Below are positions 11,932 to 23,398 of a stretch of 64,000 nucleotides of DNA, in pieces. Made by a program: the position numbers and the translations under genes. This DNA comes from Lichtheimia corymbifera B2541. Its lineage: Eukaryota; Mucoromycota; Mucoromycetes; Mucorales; Lichtheimiaceae. The stretch's first letter is position 1; each line of letters begins with the position of its first letter. The notes under the pieces were generated by a model. That model made no database searches, was not told the DNA's origin, and saw only the letters and a list, made by a program, of their open reading frames with translations. The DNA lies in the NCBI GenBank assembly GCA_000697475.1, contig JNEU01000754.1:62001-126000 (forward strand). Reading direction: 5' to 3'.

Positions 11932-13332
11932 TGTATGTAGGAGAATGAAAGAGAAAGAGAAAGAAAGGAAAATAGGGAAGAGAATAAACTTATTTTTCTT
12001 TTGCTTACATGTATCGTGTGGGATGTATTGTTGATAATTTAGGGATTATAATGGTGGTAGTGGTGCGTGTGACAGATGTGTTTCGAAAAAGGGAAGCAAG
12101 CCAAACTTTATCTGTATTGACGGCAGCAGGAGCAGCAGCAGCAGGAGCCACTTCATTCCCATGCATCGCAAAACACCCGTTATAGTTTTTGCCCGTGATC
12201 GCACTGCCTCTCAAAAGTGACTTTTGTCTATCTTTTTGTGCATTGTGGAATCTATCAGGGAAATCCCCATGTTTTTCCGCATGTCATGCGTTATTTATAT
12301 GAACACAAGTGTATTCGTAACGGATGGAAGGTTCGTTGGTGCCTTATATAACGTCACTATAATATGTATATGACTCTTCGCCTGCAGCAGCAACACGAGC
12401 TGGATCTTCATATACATGATGGATGTCACTTTTTTTCTTGGATGCATCACAGCTGCAGAGTGTTCGTTGTTCTTTGTCAAATCCGCCGCCCTGAGATGAG
12501 TTTCTTGTGTCATCCGCTTTTTTATCGGAAGTAATCCGTGGTATCTCCGATCCGTAAGAATCATATAAAACATTGGCGTCAATCGAATGGATGTGTGTTT
12601 TAATATATGTAAGATGCATAAAAGAGAAGAGATCTATGGAAACACGACCAGCAACAAAATGGGGGGGGGTTGGTTGCGAGGGGTCGGTAACGAAGGGGGT
12701 TTGATTATTATGGTTGGTTGCTAGGCAATCATAGACAACCGGCCTACATGCAGCAGCAACAGCTTTTTGCCCATCACGCAAGGTAACACACACCAACTAA
12801 CTCAGAAGCTACACATTTGGAATATGCTTGAATAACAACCCATCAACCTGGTCCCCCTCTCCACATCCATCATCCTTTTCCTCTCTCTTCCACTTTTCTT
12901 TTCCCCCATCTCACACATACGCACTCGCACGCACAAAGAAAAGAAAAGAAAGAGGGATATCTAGACGCGTTTATTGTGTGTTACATATCATCCTACTATT
13001 ATTACTACACCTACTATTACTACAACAACAACATCACCACCATACACACACACACACACACGCACGCACACACATAAACACAGAACAGATCAACTAAGCT
13101 GTGCTATCCAAACGCTTCCCCGCTCTCTTGTACACTACTTTCATTCACACCTTTCTTTTTCGCAATCGCATCGTTTGCCACACTACTACCCCACCTTTTC
13201 TGGTAAAAGGGCAAGTGTATTATCGTTCTATCTTGTCCACGACCCCGCCACTGATCGTAACAGCACGTGTTTAGTTGATCAACAAGAGAAACGCGGATCC
13301 ACCCCTTTCATTTCAACTGAACCATTATCGCC
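11932..13332. other. Long divergent promoter region between calcineurin A and kinesin-3
   Basis: This 1.4 kb separates two divergently transcribed genes. Next to calcineurin A there is a purine-rich stretch (GAAAGAGAAAGAGAAAG near 11950), CT-rich on the sense strand as in fungal 5' leaders. Next to the kinesin gene there is a long CT/CA-rich leader with a CACA microsatellite at 13044-13075. A minus-strand frame at 12344-12796 has a hydrophilic C-terminal half (KKKSDIHHVYEDPARVAAAG) that could belong to a small gene, but it has no family match and no clear start, so it is not called. Confidence 0.4.
13044..13075. repeat. CA-type microsatellite in the kinesin 5' leader
   Basis: An almost pure alternating AC/CA tract, interrupted only by CGCACG, lies about 260 bases upstream of the kinesin ATG. 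Confidence 0.9.
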
Positions 13333-16300
13333 ATGAGTGGTGGAAATATCAAAGTCGTTGTACGGTGTCGTCCCCTGAACTCGAGAGGTAGGTTGGTGGT
13401 GGTGGCGTCGTCCTCATGAACGAGTATGACACACCCAATACTTAAAAAACATCAACAACAATAGAATTGGCACGAGGAGCGACATGTTTGATTCGTATGG
13501 AAGGCGACCAAACGGTGCTTAGTCGACCACCCGATAGTAAGACAGGCAAAGACTCTGAGGATATCAAGGCCTTCACATTTGACAAGTCATATTGGTCCGC
13601 CGACAAGAATGCACCCAACTATGCCGACCAGCAGACAGTGTATAACGATCTAGGCGAAGATCTACTCAACCATGCCTTTGATGGATATAATTGCTGTATC
13701 TTTGCTTGTAAGTCGGGAGAACAACGAGATAAAAGGAACCCGTTTATAACTTTTATCGTTCTATAGATGGTCAAACCGGCTCTGGCAAGTCTTATTCGAT
13801 GGTACGTTTGACGTTGTGTGGCGCAACGATAAACTCACTTTATATATATAGATGGGTTATGGTGAAGATCATGGTATCATTCCTCGAACATGCTCAGAAC
13901 TCTTTGAGCGTATCAACCGCAACGACGATCCCAACTTGACGTACCATGTGGAGGTGACCTACATTGAGATCTACAATGAAAAGGTGCGAGATCTATTGAA
14001 TCCAAAGAACAAAGGCAATCTCAAGGTGCGTGAACATCCAAGTACGGGTCCCTATGTCGAAGATCTTTCACGTGCAGCAGTCAAATCGTTTAATGACATC
14101 AATAATCTCATGGATGATGGCAACAAGGCAAGTCTATAAAAGGAGTGGGAAGGGTTCAATGACTAACTCTTCTTGTTTGATAGGCTAGAACTGTGGCTGC
14201 CACCAACATGAATGAAACATCTTCAAGATCACATGCTGTGTTTACTTTGTTCCTGACACAGAAACGCCACGACGAGGTCACCAATCTTGATACTGAAAAA
14301 GTGGCTAGGATTAGGTATCAGCATGATGGGTGTGGGAAAGTTGTCCACGTGGTCCCTTTGATAGCTAACATTTCTTATAGTCTGGTGGATTTGGCAGGAA
14401 GTGAACGTGCCAACAGCACAGGTGCAACGGGTGCTCGACTCAAAGAAGGTGCCAATATCAACCGATCTCTTACCACCTTGGGCAAAGTCATTGCTGGTCT
14501 CGCTGAACAATCCTTGAATGAAGGCAAAAAGAAAAAGTCAAAGGATGTCTTTATCCCTTATAGAGATTCGGTAAGTAAAAAAAGATGGGCAGATAAAAGC
14601 GAGAGAGAGAGAGAGAGTATATACTTATATGGATGTATGATAGGTTCTCACCTGGCTTCTCAAAGATTCTTTGGGTGGCAATTCCAAGACTGCCATGATT
14701 GCTGCCATTTCACCTGCCGACTATGATGAAACACTCAGCACGCTGCGTTATGCCGATCAAGCTAAAAAGATCAAGAACAAGGCTGTTGTGAACGAAGATG
14801 CCAATGCAAAGATGATCCGTGAGCTCAAGGAGGAATTGGAGATGCTACGTGATCGATTACGCACCTATGCACCTGAGGAAGTCGAGCAGCTCACAGCCAA
14901 CAGTGTATACAAGAGCAATAGCACCAAACTCGCAAAGAAAAGGCATTCAGTTCCAGCACCACCCACACAGCCTGCCACTCAAATGAAACCTACCAGCAGC
15001 GAGTTTGAGATTGTGGTGGATAGTCAAGGTGTGAAAAAGAAAATGACCAAGCAGGAGATCATCGATCAGCTACAGAGCTCAGAAAAGTTGCTGGCCAACC
15101 TAAACGAGACTTGGGAGGACAAACTGGAGAAAACCAAAGCGATTCATTTGGAGCGAGAAAAGGCATTGGAAGAGTTGGGCATCTCGGTGCATAAAGACAA
15201 TGTGGGCGTGTATGCACCTAAAAAGATGCCTCATTTGGTGAATCTAAACGAAGACCCGCTCATGTCAGAATGTCTCATGTATCAGCTCAAACACGGCATT
15301 ACCAAAGTCGGCAGAGAAGACAGCGAACAACAACCTGATATTCGCCTTTCTGGATCCAATATCCAAACCGAGCATTGTTCATTTGAAAATAACAATGGTG
15401 TGGTGTCCATCCATCCACATGGTGACTCGGTGACCATGGTGAACGGTGTACGCATTTCAGAGCCGCGTCGATTGAAAAGTGGATATCGTATTATTCTTGG
15501 TGATTATCATATCTTTCGATTCAATCATCCTGAGGAGGTGCGTCGTGAACGAGGTTTAGCCAAGACAGCTGTTGAGAATGCCATGAGCAGTAATGGCAAT
15601 CCATCAGCGACTACCACCGCTGGTGATGATGACGAACAACGACCCGAGTCTCCTACTGAAAGCAGCAGCATGATTGGATCAGAGATCATTGATTGGAATT
15701 ATGCCAGGCGTGAAGCAGTGCTAAAGTACTATGCAAACGAACGCAATTTTGGAGATATGAAGGATGAGGATCTGGAAAAGCTATATGACGACATTACTCG
15801 TATACGCAACTCACGTCGATCAAGATCGGGAAGCAGGTCCGAAGTCGGCGATCTTATTGCTGATGATGAGTCTACCACGCGTGGTAGTAGTAGAAGTGTA
15901 CGCGATTCAGCAGCCATGACAGTCGTAGGCGATGGTTCAGAAAGCGTGCTTACGGATGCAACTTATGTCACTCATGGATATGACAAGTACCGTGCGGAAA
16001 CAGAGAAATTGCAAAAGGAGTTGCATGATCAGAAACGAAGATATGAAGCTCGCCTAAGTCGCATGTCCCGTCAATTTTCACAACAACAAATCACCACTGG
16101 ATATACAGAGGAGCAATTGGCGCTTATTCACAAGGTGGTAGCTCGATGGAAGAAGCTACGACACGTGACCATGGCAGAGGTGGTGCTGACTAACGCCGTC
16201 CTGCTCAAAGAAGCCAACATTATATCTCGAGAGCTCAACAAGGATGTTTTATACCAGTTTGCGATCATTGAGGATGGCCAATTTTCCAATCCAATGTCCT

Positions 16301-18860
16301 ACTGGGAAACAACATCGGCGTTACATCAATTCGAGACAGATGAAGATACGACATTGATATCAACACCAAAACCTTGCATTGGCGTACGAGTCATCGATCG
16401 CAAGCACCAAGTTATTTATGTGTGGTCATTGGAACGGCTCAAGTTGAGACTTCACAAGATGCGTAACCTATATAACTTCATTGATCGGCCCATGTATCGA
16501 AGCCATTTTAATTGGGAGGATCCCTTTTTCGAGAACCCATGTCCTCGTTATACATTTGTTGGAAGTGCAGCAACAGCCATTCGCAATCTCGCCTATCGAC
16601 AACCCTATGAGAGCAATGTGGAAGTGATTTGTCGATCCACAGGTCAAATCAAAGGGAGACTTCGTGTATTGATTCAGCCCAAAGCACTATCGGTGGCTAT
16701 CCCCAAGAGTCGACCCGATGATGAACTACTGGAAGATGGATCCAATCATGGCAGAGATGATGGCGATGATGACGATGACACTATGGTACACGTTGGCCAG
16801 CAAATGCTTTTTGAAGTGCAATTGTTGGAATTGGCTGGATTGATTGACGCTGACTACAATGAGGTGCATGTACAATTCCGATTATCGTCCTTTGGTGGTA
16901 TCTCAGCCCATTCAACTGCTGAAAAAGTGTTCGCCACCGAGCCTATTAGCGACTTTGAAAATGGACCCATTCCTCTCAATTACAGCCAAAATTTATCGAT
17001 TGTGGTGACACATAATGTTATGGATGTCATGCTGCATGGAATGATTTCCTTTGAGGTCTATGGTCTAGCACAAACAAGGGTCTTATCACAATACGAGCGA
17101 TGGGACGATCAACGTGAGAAGCCACGACTAGCAGACCTTTTAGCAGCGAATCGATTTACGAATTTATCACCTTCCTCTTCTTCTACCCATCATTACGGCA
17201 ACCAGAACAACCACAACCACCATACCATGCATAATGATGATACCAGCAATTTGGAACGACGACCTGAGGAAGAGCTTTTATCAGCTGAACGACACGATGT
17301 CGTTGCATGGATACAAGTATGTGAGCTTGCTCCTAATGGAGAGTATTTACCGGTTCCTGTCACTGCACAAAATGCATTGGATCGAGGTGTCTTTACATTA
17401 CGACAAGGCCTACAACGACGTATCTGCATCGTGCTGTCACATACATCAGGACATCAATTTGAGTGGAGCCGGGTTGTCAATGCATCTATTGGCCGAGTAC
17501 GATTGCTTGATCCCAAAGGTCGCATTATTGATTCACCTACACATGACGACGTAGCCATCAAGCTTTTATCATCACAGCAACACGTGATGTACAACAATGA
17601 TGGCACCAGCCAATTGGTGGCACAAGGCGCATGGGATAGTTCACAGCATGAATGTTTGTTTCTCAATCGCATCACGTCGTCCAACAGTCGCATTTTATTA
17701 CATCTAAAGTGGGAAATCGAAGCCGAAAAGTGTTCCAAGCCCATTCAATTTTCAATGGATATTGCTGTACAAATTCAAGGTCGAGATGCTGCCATAGGAC
17801 GTTCAAGGCTACGCAAATTACTTGGCTCAGATAAGCAATTACCAAAGTGCAGTGCCATTTTCCTAGTGAATTTACGACCGCCTATGACTCGTCGTCTCTC
17901 CCAGTTATGGAGGCTCAACACCGTATCCAAATATGTCAGAGGAGAAGAGTTTCTTGGATCATGGCGGCCTCGTGGTGTATCCCTGGTCAATGATTACAAG
18001 CATATTTGTGCACGTATTCGACGCAAAGAGCAAGTTGAGTTTACACGCCAGTTTTTATCATTGAGACAAGCCATTCTATCGCGTGACAAGGAACAAGCAT
18101 CATCATCATCATCAGCAGCAGGACGAGTCAACGGCCATCATCACAAGGATGATGATGATATACTTTCTGAAGCTGAGCAGTCTTTGGCCAAGAAGGTACT
18201 GGATCTATGGAAGCGTAAATACGGCACAGATAAAGAGGTAAAGCATAAAAAGTAATCTATGAGTGGGTGGAAATTCTAATGAATGAGGAAATGCTACAAG
18301 ATTGTTATTAGCCAAGATCCACCTATTCCAGGGATGCCAGACTTTGAAGCACAACATGAATCACGAAGCAATTCCAAGTTACTGGCTGAGGTCAAGCTTG
18401 TCACACAAACGTAAGTTGTCATGTACATGGTCCCCAGTCTATCGCTTACTAGAAGGATTTTTGTGTAGTGACAATGTATCTAAGCGTGGATATCTCGTGT
18501 ATCAAGAAAGCGCTGTTCATGACAAGTGGATCAAGCGCTGGTTTGTTGTTCGTCGTCCCTACATTTATATTTATTCAAATCATTCTGAAACGGATGAGCA
18601 AGGTGTCATCAACGTGTCTTCCGTGCGTATCGATTACAATCGAGCTTTGGAACAAATGATAGAGGTATTTATAAGGATGGTAGAGTGGATGCAGAAACTG
18701 ATCTAGGGATCTTTTTTCTTAGCGGCCCAACGTATTTGCCCTTTATACCAACAACAATGCATACACCCTGCAGGCTAGCTCCAGAACGGATATGATTGAT
18801 TGGATATCCAAGGTGGATCAAATGTTTCCCATTGACAAGTTGAAGAACGATACTCTGTAA
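13333..18860 (+). CDS. Kinesin-3 motor protein (Unc104/KIF1 family) with FHA and C-terminal PH domains
   Basis: A plus-end microtubule motor that carries vesicles and endosomes along hyphae. Ten or so exons give about 1,600 residues, the usual length for fungal Kin3/UncA. The motor begins [17 protein letters not shown] and shows the P-loop [12 protein letters not shown] split by an intron, switch [12 protein letters not shown], switch [17 protein letters not shown] and a lysine-rich loop 12 ([10 protein letters not shown]), the class-defining K-loop. A neck coiled coil ([15 protein letters not shown]) follows. The FHA domain lies around [17 protein letters not shown]. The KIF1B-type and DUF3694-type central regions follow, with low-complexity Ser/Asp linkers. 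The C-terminal PH domain spans the last exons ([10 protein letters not shown]...[12 protein letters not shown]...[13 protein letters not shown]) and would bind phosphoinositide membranes. The start at 13333 is five residues before the conserved KVVVRCRP. Confidence 0.97.
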
Positions 18861-19442
18861 TTCCTCCTTGGTGTTCGTATCATTGCTGCTGCAGCCCAAT
18901 ACCCAATGCTTTGTATTATCTCTCTCTCGTTTATACTACTTATCTTCTTCTCTTGCATATTGTTACCCATTCCCATCGTTTGCTTTTCTTTTTGTTGCTA
19001 TAATAAACCGACAGGTTTCTATTTAAATATACTTTCAATGACGAGGTCTTAATTGTAATTGTTTCAGCTGGCTACTGGGAGTAATTGCGAGCTAACATCC
19101 AGTTCAATATAATTACATAGCACCTGTTGCTCTGCCTACTGCATAGGAACGATACTCCTAGATGATTGTTTCCATAATTCAATTATTTTCATCCGAGATG
19201 ATTTAACTGCGCTACGTACAAACCAGAGGGGTAATACATCATTTCGTATAGGTGGCGCATGTCTACTGGCAGACGTACTCTTTCTTTGACCATAACTCCT
19301 CAGTAAAATCAGCTCGGATCATGGCAATTGAATCATGGAATTAAATATCTGGAGCAGGTGGATCGTTCTATTGTTGTAGAACAGAGAAAAGTTGGAAATG
19401 GGAGTAATAGCCTATCAGCTGTATGACTTTCCATTAAATAGC
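18861..19442. other. 3' flank of kinesin-3 and AT-rich spacer
   Basis: This holds the kinesin 3' untranslated region, with a likely poly(A) signal AATAAA at 19002-19007. The remainder up to the repeat block is AT-rich with no open frame of note. Confidence 0.5.
19002..19018 (+). terminator. Candidate 3'-end element: AATAAA overlapping a short inverted repeat
   Basis: AATAAACCGACAGGTTT combines a canonical poly(A) hexamer with an inverted repeat (AAACC/GGTTT) about 145 bases after the kinesin stop. A nearly identical element follows the gene ending at 37096, which suggests a recurring 3'-end signal rather than chance. The role is inferred. Confidence 0.35.
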
Positions 19443-19484
19443 ATGTAAGTATCATGCATTGACCCTCCCAATCATGCAAAATGG

Positions 19485-20050
19485 GCTGGGTGTCACAGAG
19501 AAGTCCGTCTGCACCTCTGAGTTTATCAGGATTAAGCTACTTGACAACGAACAAAGAGCACCTTTCATATAGCATCACGCATACAACATATATAAAACAT
19601 AAAGGTGCCTGTATCGCAAAAATCTTACAATGAAACGTGGGCACTTTCATAGAGCAATATTGCTTGGCTGGGTGCAGCGCACCTTGTGTAGAAGTTTCAC
19701 GATCATGCTCGCCAATCGCCGATTTCGCAAATGTCACCACCAGCCATACTGGATCGACGGTCCACCTCTTGAATTTTTTTTTCTCGACGAGGCTGGTGGT
19801 GAAATTGCGAAATCTAGGATCGGCGAGTTTGATCGTGAAACTTGCACCCAAGGTGCGCTGCACCCAGCCAAGCAATATTGCTCTATGAAAGTGCCCACGT
19901 TTCATTGTAAGATTTTTGCGATACAGGCACCTTTATGTTTTATATATGTTGTATGCGTGATGCTATATGAAAGGTGCTCTTTGTTCGTTGTGAAGTAGCT
20001 TGGCACTAATAGGGCTGAATATGCAGACGGACTTCTTTGTGCAACACAGC
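19485..20050. repeat. Left palindrome of the repeat block
   Basis: The segment from AAGTCCGTCTGCA (19500) through CGAACAAAGAGCACCTTTC and CATAAAGGTGCCTGTATCGC is repeated in reverse complement and in reverse order up to 20050. Arms look nearly identical in the outer 150 bases and diverge toward the centre. A transcript across it would form a long hairpin. Confidence 0.85.
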
Positions 20051-21000
20051 TCTTTTGCATGATACTTCACAATGAACAAACACCACTCTCCATATAGCAT
20101 CACGCTTAAAGCATGTGTAAAAACGGAAAAGTGAATGTATCCAGGTTTGGCAAGCGTGGTTGTGATACATGATTGACAAGGTGCGCTCCACCACGACGAG
20201 CAATATTGTTCTATGAAAGATCCCATGTTTCATTGTAGAGTTTAGAGATAAATGCACTTTCTCGTTTTTACATATGATGAAAAGCATAATGCTCTATGAC
20301 AAGTGATGTTTGTTCATTGTAAAGTAACTTGACCGTGATAGAGCGGAAGATGCACAGGGCCGTGTATGTGAAACGCAGCTCATTTGCATGATACTTCACA
20401 ATGAACAAACACCGCTTGTCATAAGCATCACGCTTTCAGCATATGTAAAAGCGTAAAAGTGCCTGCATCTAGAATTGGCAAGCTTGATCGTGATACATGA
20501 TTGACAAGGTGCGCTCTACCACGACGAGCAATATTGTTCTATGAAAGAGCTCACGTTTCATTGTAAAATTTGGAGATAAATGTACTTTTACGCTTTTACA
20601 TATGATGAAAGCGTAATGCTTATGATAAGTGGTGTTTGTTGATTGAGAAGTATCATGCAAATGAGCTGTGTTAGACACGCACGCCCCTGCGCATCTTCTG
20701 CTCTATCACGGTCAAGTTACTTTACAATGAACAACCACCACTTGTCATAGAGCATCATGCTTTTCATCACATGTAAAAACGAGAAAGTGCAAACTTTACA
20801 ATGAAACATGGGATCTTTCATAGAACAATGTTGCTCGTCGTGGTGGAGCGCACCTTGTCAATCATGTATCACGATCAAACTTGCCAATCCTACATGCAGG
20901 CACTTTTCCATTTTTTACATATGCAGAAAGTGTGATGCTTATGATAAGTGGCGTTTGTTCATTGCAAAGTATCATGCAAATGAGCTGTGTTATACAAGCT
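20040..21000. repeat. Middle palindrome of the repeat block
   Basis: AAGTAACTTGACCGTGATAG at about 20320 is the reverse complement of CTATCACGGTCAAGTTACTT at about 20705, and the match continues outward to about 20050 and 20990. A smaller palindrome (about 20391-20660) sits at the centre, with arms of about 85 bases around a spacer that is itself a copy of the arm sequence seen at 20130-20245. Confidence 0.8.
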
Positions 21001-21009
21001 CGCCCCTGC

Positions 21010-21545
21010 GCATCGTCCGCTCTATCAGGGTCTACCTACTTGACAATTAACAAAAACCACTTGTCATATAGCATGACGCTTACAGCATATGTAAAAACAT
21101 AAAGATGCCCATAACAAAAAATTCTAGAATGAAACGTGGGCTCTTCAATCGAACAAAGTTGCTCGTCGGGGTGAAGCGCACCTTGTGTGCAAGTTTCACG
21201 ATCGTCGTGGTCATTCTCAGATTCACCCAATGTCACCACCAGCCAAAGTAGATAGTGGGGTCGACCTCTTGAATTTTTTTTCGACGAGGCTGGTGGTGAC
21301 ATCGCGAAATCTGGGATCGGTCGCCACGATCGTGAAACTTCTACGCAAGATACTTTCGGCCCCGACGAGCAACTTTGTTCTATGAAAGAGCCCATGTTTC
21401 ATTGCAAACTTCAGAAATACATGAGTCTTTATGTTTTACATATGCTGTATGTGTGATGCCATTGGAAAGGTGGCCTTTGTTCATGGTCAAGTAGCTACTT
21501 AGAGCCAAAAATGCAAAATGATAGCTTGTGTAACAGAGTCCGGAG
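21010..21545. repeat. Right palindrome of the repeat block
   Basis: It has the same organisation as the left palindrome: outer CTACTTGACAATTAACAAAAAC against the reverse complement near 21490, and an inner stem TCACCACCAGCC / GGCTGGTGGTGA around a loop containing CTCTTGAATTTTTTTTCGAC. Arms are more diverged than in the left copy, suggesting an older or less homogenised unit. Confidence 0.8.
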
Positions 21546-21575
21546 GCGTTTGGATCTGCATGACTTGACAAACAT

Positions 21576-22176
21576 CGGAGTGAAACGTCCCGTCTATTGG
21601 CCCTGACTACCACCACCAAACCTACAATCATTATTACATGTCCCAGGGTTGCCATGTTTGAATAAATATATGAGGGAGGCTTCTGTCAATTGAGTATCGA
21701 TCCTTGAGCCCAGCTTGTGTGGTTGAGTCTTGAGTATGATAGTGCTAATTTAAAGAGTAGAGAAACAATTCGTTTACTGTGACGTTTATTAGCGACCAAA
21801 AGACTACAGCGTTATTATGGACTATGGATTAACTAATGCCACAACCGGGTGACAGTATGGTTGCATGTGTGGAAAGTCGATTATTAATTTATATCAGCAG
21901 CATTCATAATAAATGCTTATCATCAGGATACATGCTCAAGATACAAGGAAGGAAAAGAACAGAGAATATAAAAGTCCACTATACCATATGCTTCGAGCAA
22001 AGGGTATGCATTATATTATCACAAGTATCTAATTTATTCAATAGAGGTGCTATAGCGGGATATGGATGTCGTCACGCCCTCCAATGGCAGCGCAAAGATG
22101 GAAAATTAAACACCGCAAAGCTGATAACAGGAGAGCGGGTATGGATGGATGATACTTTCTCTTTTCATCAGCTATC
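21576..22176. other. Promoter region of the S14 gene
   Basis: AT-rich sequence between the repeat block and the ribosomal protein gene. A plus-strand frame from 21836 runs into the S14 start but has no resemblance to a known protein. It presumably contains the ribosomal-protein promoter; no element was identified with confidence. Confidence 0.35.
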
Positions 22177-22957
22177 ATGGTAAGTTATCCATCCATCCAT
22201 CCATCCATGGAGACCATCCATCCATCCACATGCCTAATCCTTGTTGTTTTACTAGTCTAAGCGTGCTGCTACCAAGAAGACTACGGAAAACGTGACCCTC
22301 GGTCCCCAGGTCCGCGAAGGCGAGCTTGTCTTTGGCGTTGCCCACATCTTTGCCTCCTTCAATGACACCTTTGTCCATGTCACCGATTTGTCTGGTCGTG
22401 AGACTATTGCTCGTGTCACCGGTATGTATCTTTTCATTGTACTTTTTCGGGTTGATGCTGCAAAGGACATACCCTTTTGTTTTTTCTTCGTCTTTTTGCA
22501 AGGTGTTGAAAAACTAAAGGGCCGAGCGGCGTGTAGTGAATCATATTGAATGATGATCTGCATCCCCCTCCTATGTTCCTTTTTGTGTATTCTAATATCT
22601 TTTATTTCGTTCTAGGTGGTATGAAGGTTAAGGCTGACCGTGATGAGTCTTCTCCCTATGCTGCCATGTTGGCTGCTCAAGATGTTGCTGCCAAGTGCAA
22701 GGAGGTGAGTTGTGATTGGATGTGGTCATAAACAAGAGCGATTTTACTGATGCATGCTATAGCTCGGTATCAACGCTGTTCACGTCAAGATCCGTGCTAC
22801 TGGTGGCACTGGCACCAAGACTCCTGGTCCTGGTGGCCAGAGCGCTCTTCGTGCTTTGGCTCGTTCCGGTTTGAGAATCGGTCGCATTGAGGATGTCACC
22901 CCCATCCCCACTGATAGCACCCGTAGAAAGGGCGGTCGTCGTGGTCGTCGTCTTTAG
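22177..22957 (+). CDS. RPS14: 40S ribosomal protein S14 (uS11)
   Basis: A universal small-subunit protein that sits on the platform near the mRNA exit and is required for 18S rRNA maturation. Four exons give about 150 residues. The family blocks are complete: [78 protein letters not shown] and the basic tail [13 protein letters not shown]. Exon 1 appears to be only the start codon, ATG at 22177-22179, followed immediately by GTAAGT; the acceptor ends at 22255 and exon 2 opens with SKRAATKK. Intron 1 carries a run of ATCC repeats (22186-22228). A long intron of about 195 bases precedes GGMKV. An alternative upstream first exon is possible but not needed. Confidence 0.96.
22186..22228. repeat. 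ATCC tetranucleotide repeat in S14 intron 1
   Basis: About nine copies of ATCC, interrupted by GGAGACC, lie just inside the first intron, directly after the splice donor. Confidence 0.85.
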
Positions 22958-23398
22958 ATGCCTCGTGTATTTTTTGGTGGTTGGTCACTTTTTGCTATCA
23001 TTAAAAGAACATGCCATTGTACAACAAAACATCTCTCTTGTATATATATCCTCTTATAAAGTTTATGATTGCCTCTCTATGCAAAAGACATGATGATGAT
23101 GAGATATAACTAACCCTATCATAAATGGGGTGTACAATTTTCGCACGGTCGTGGTTTGTGTTCATGCGCAGAGTCGGACAATGATAATATAAGGAAATGC
23201 CTTGTTTTAATTGTATGAATGCTGTTTATGCGGATCGATATGTGAAAATGTTGTACAGATAAGATGCAAAAACGTATGAGAATATTCGATAATAGTAATG
23301 GGGCGAAAGAGGAGAGTACTTTTTTCATCTATGAGGGTGATAAGAGTACATTGGTGACCGAAACCGGGTATGAGCAAGTATGGATGCATGAGCGAAGG
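22958..23398. other. Convergent 3' region between S14 and the AcuK/Ert1-type gene
   Basis: The 3' ends of two convergent genes meet here. AT-rich stretches near 23040-23070 are likely 3' untranslated sequence of S14. No further gene is supported. Confidence 0.45.

Larger units (their letters stand above)
19443..21575. repeat. Nested palindromic repeat block (fold-back/MITE-like)
   Basis: Three back-to-back imperfect palindromes fill about 2.1 kb. The left one has arms of about 280 bases (19485-19765 against 19775-20050) and a short stem, TCACCACCAGCC / GGCTGGTGGTGA, flanking a loop of about 45 bases. The right one (about 21000-21540) has the same design and the same loop sequence. The middle one (about 20040-21000) is centred near 20520 and is built from alternating direct and inverted copies of an arm containing ACATGATTGACAAGGTGCGC. 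A module of about 80 bases (consensus around AGTATCATGCAAATGAGCTG ... CTCTATCAGGGTCAAG ... CTACTTGAC) recurs about six times, in + - - + + - order near 19443, 19995, 20325, 20648, 20965 and 21487. No transposase is present. Both strands give the same roughly 120-residue open frame in the left palindrome; this is a by-product of symmetry and is not called as a gene. Confidence 0.85.

Noticed and set aside
12344..12796. Minus-strand frame of 150 codons between calcineurin A and kinesin-3
   Set aside because: There is no family resemblance, the first half looks random and no splice partner was found. It is retained only as a note in the intergenic entry.
13044..13075. CA repeat as a CRISPR-like or regulatory array
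   Set aside because: It is a simple dinucleotide microsatellite. The organism is eukaryotic and there are no spaced repeats.
22420..22616. Possible C/D-box snoRNA in the long S14 intron (ATGATGA near 22555)
   Set aside because: A C-box-like string is present but no D box (CTGA) with terminal stem could be found in the intron.
22886..23093. Plus-strand frame overlapping the S14 C-terminus
   Set aside because: It is out of frame with the highly conserved S14 tail.
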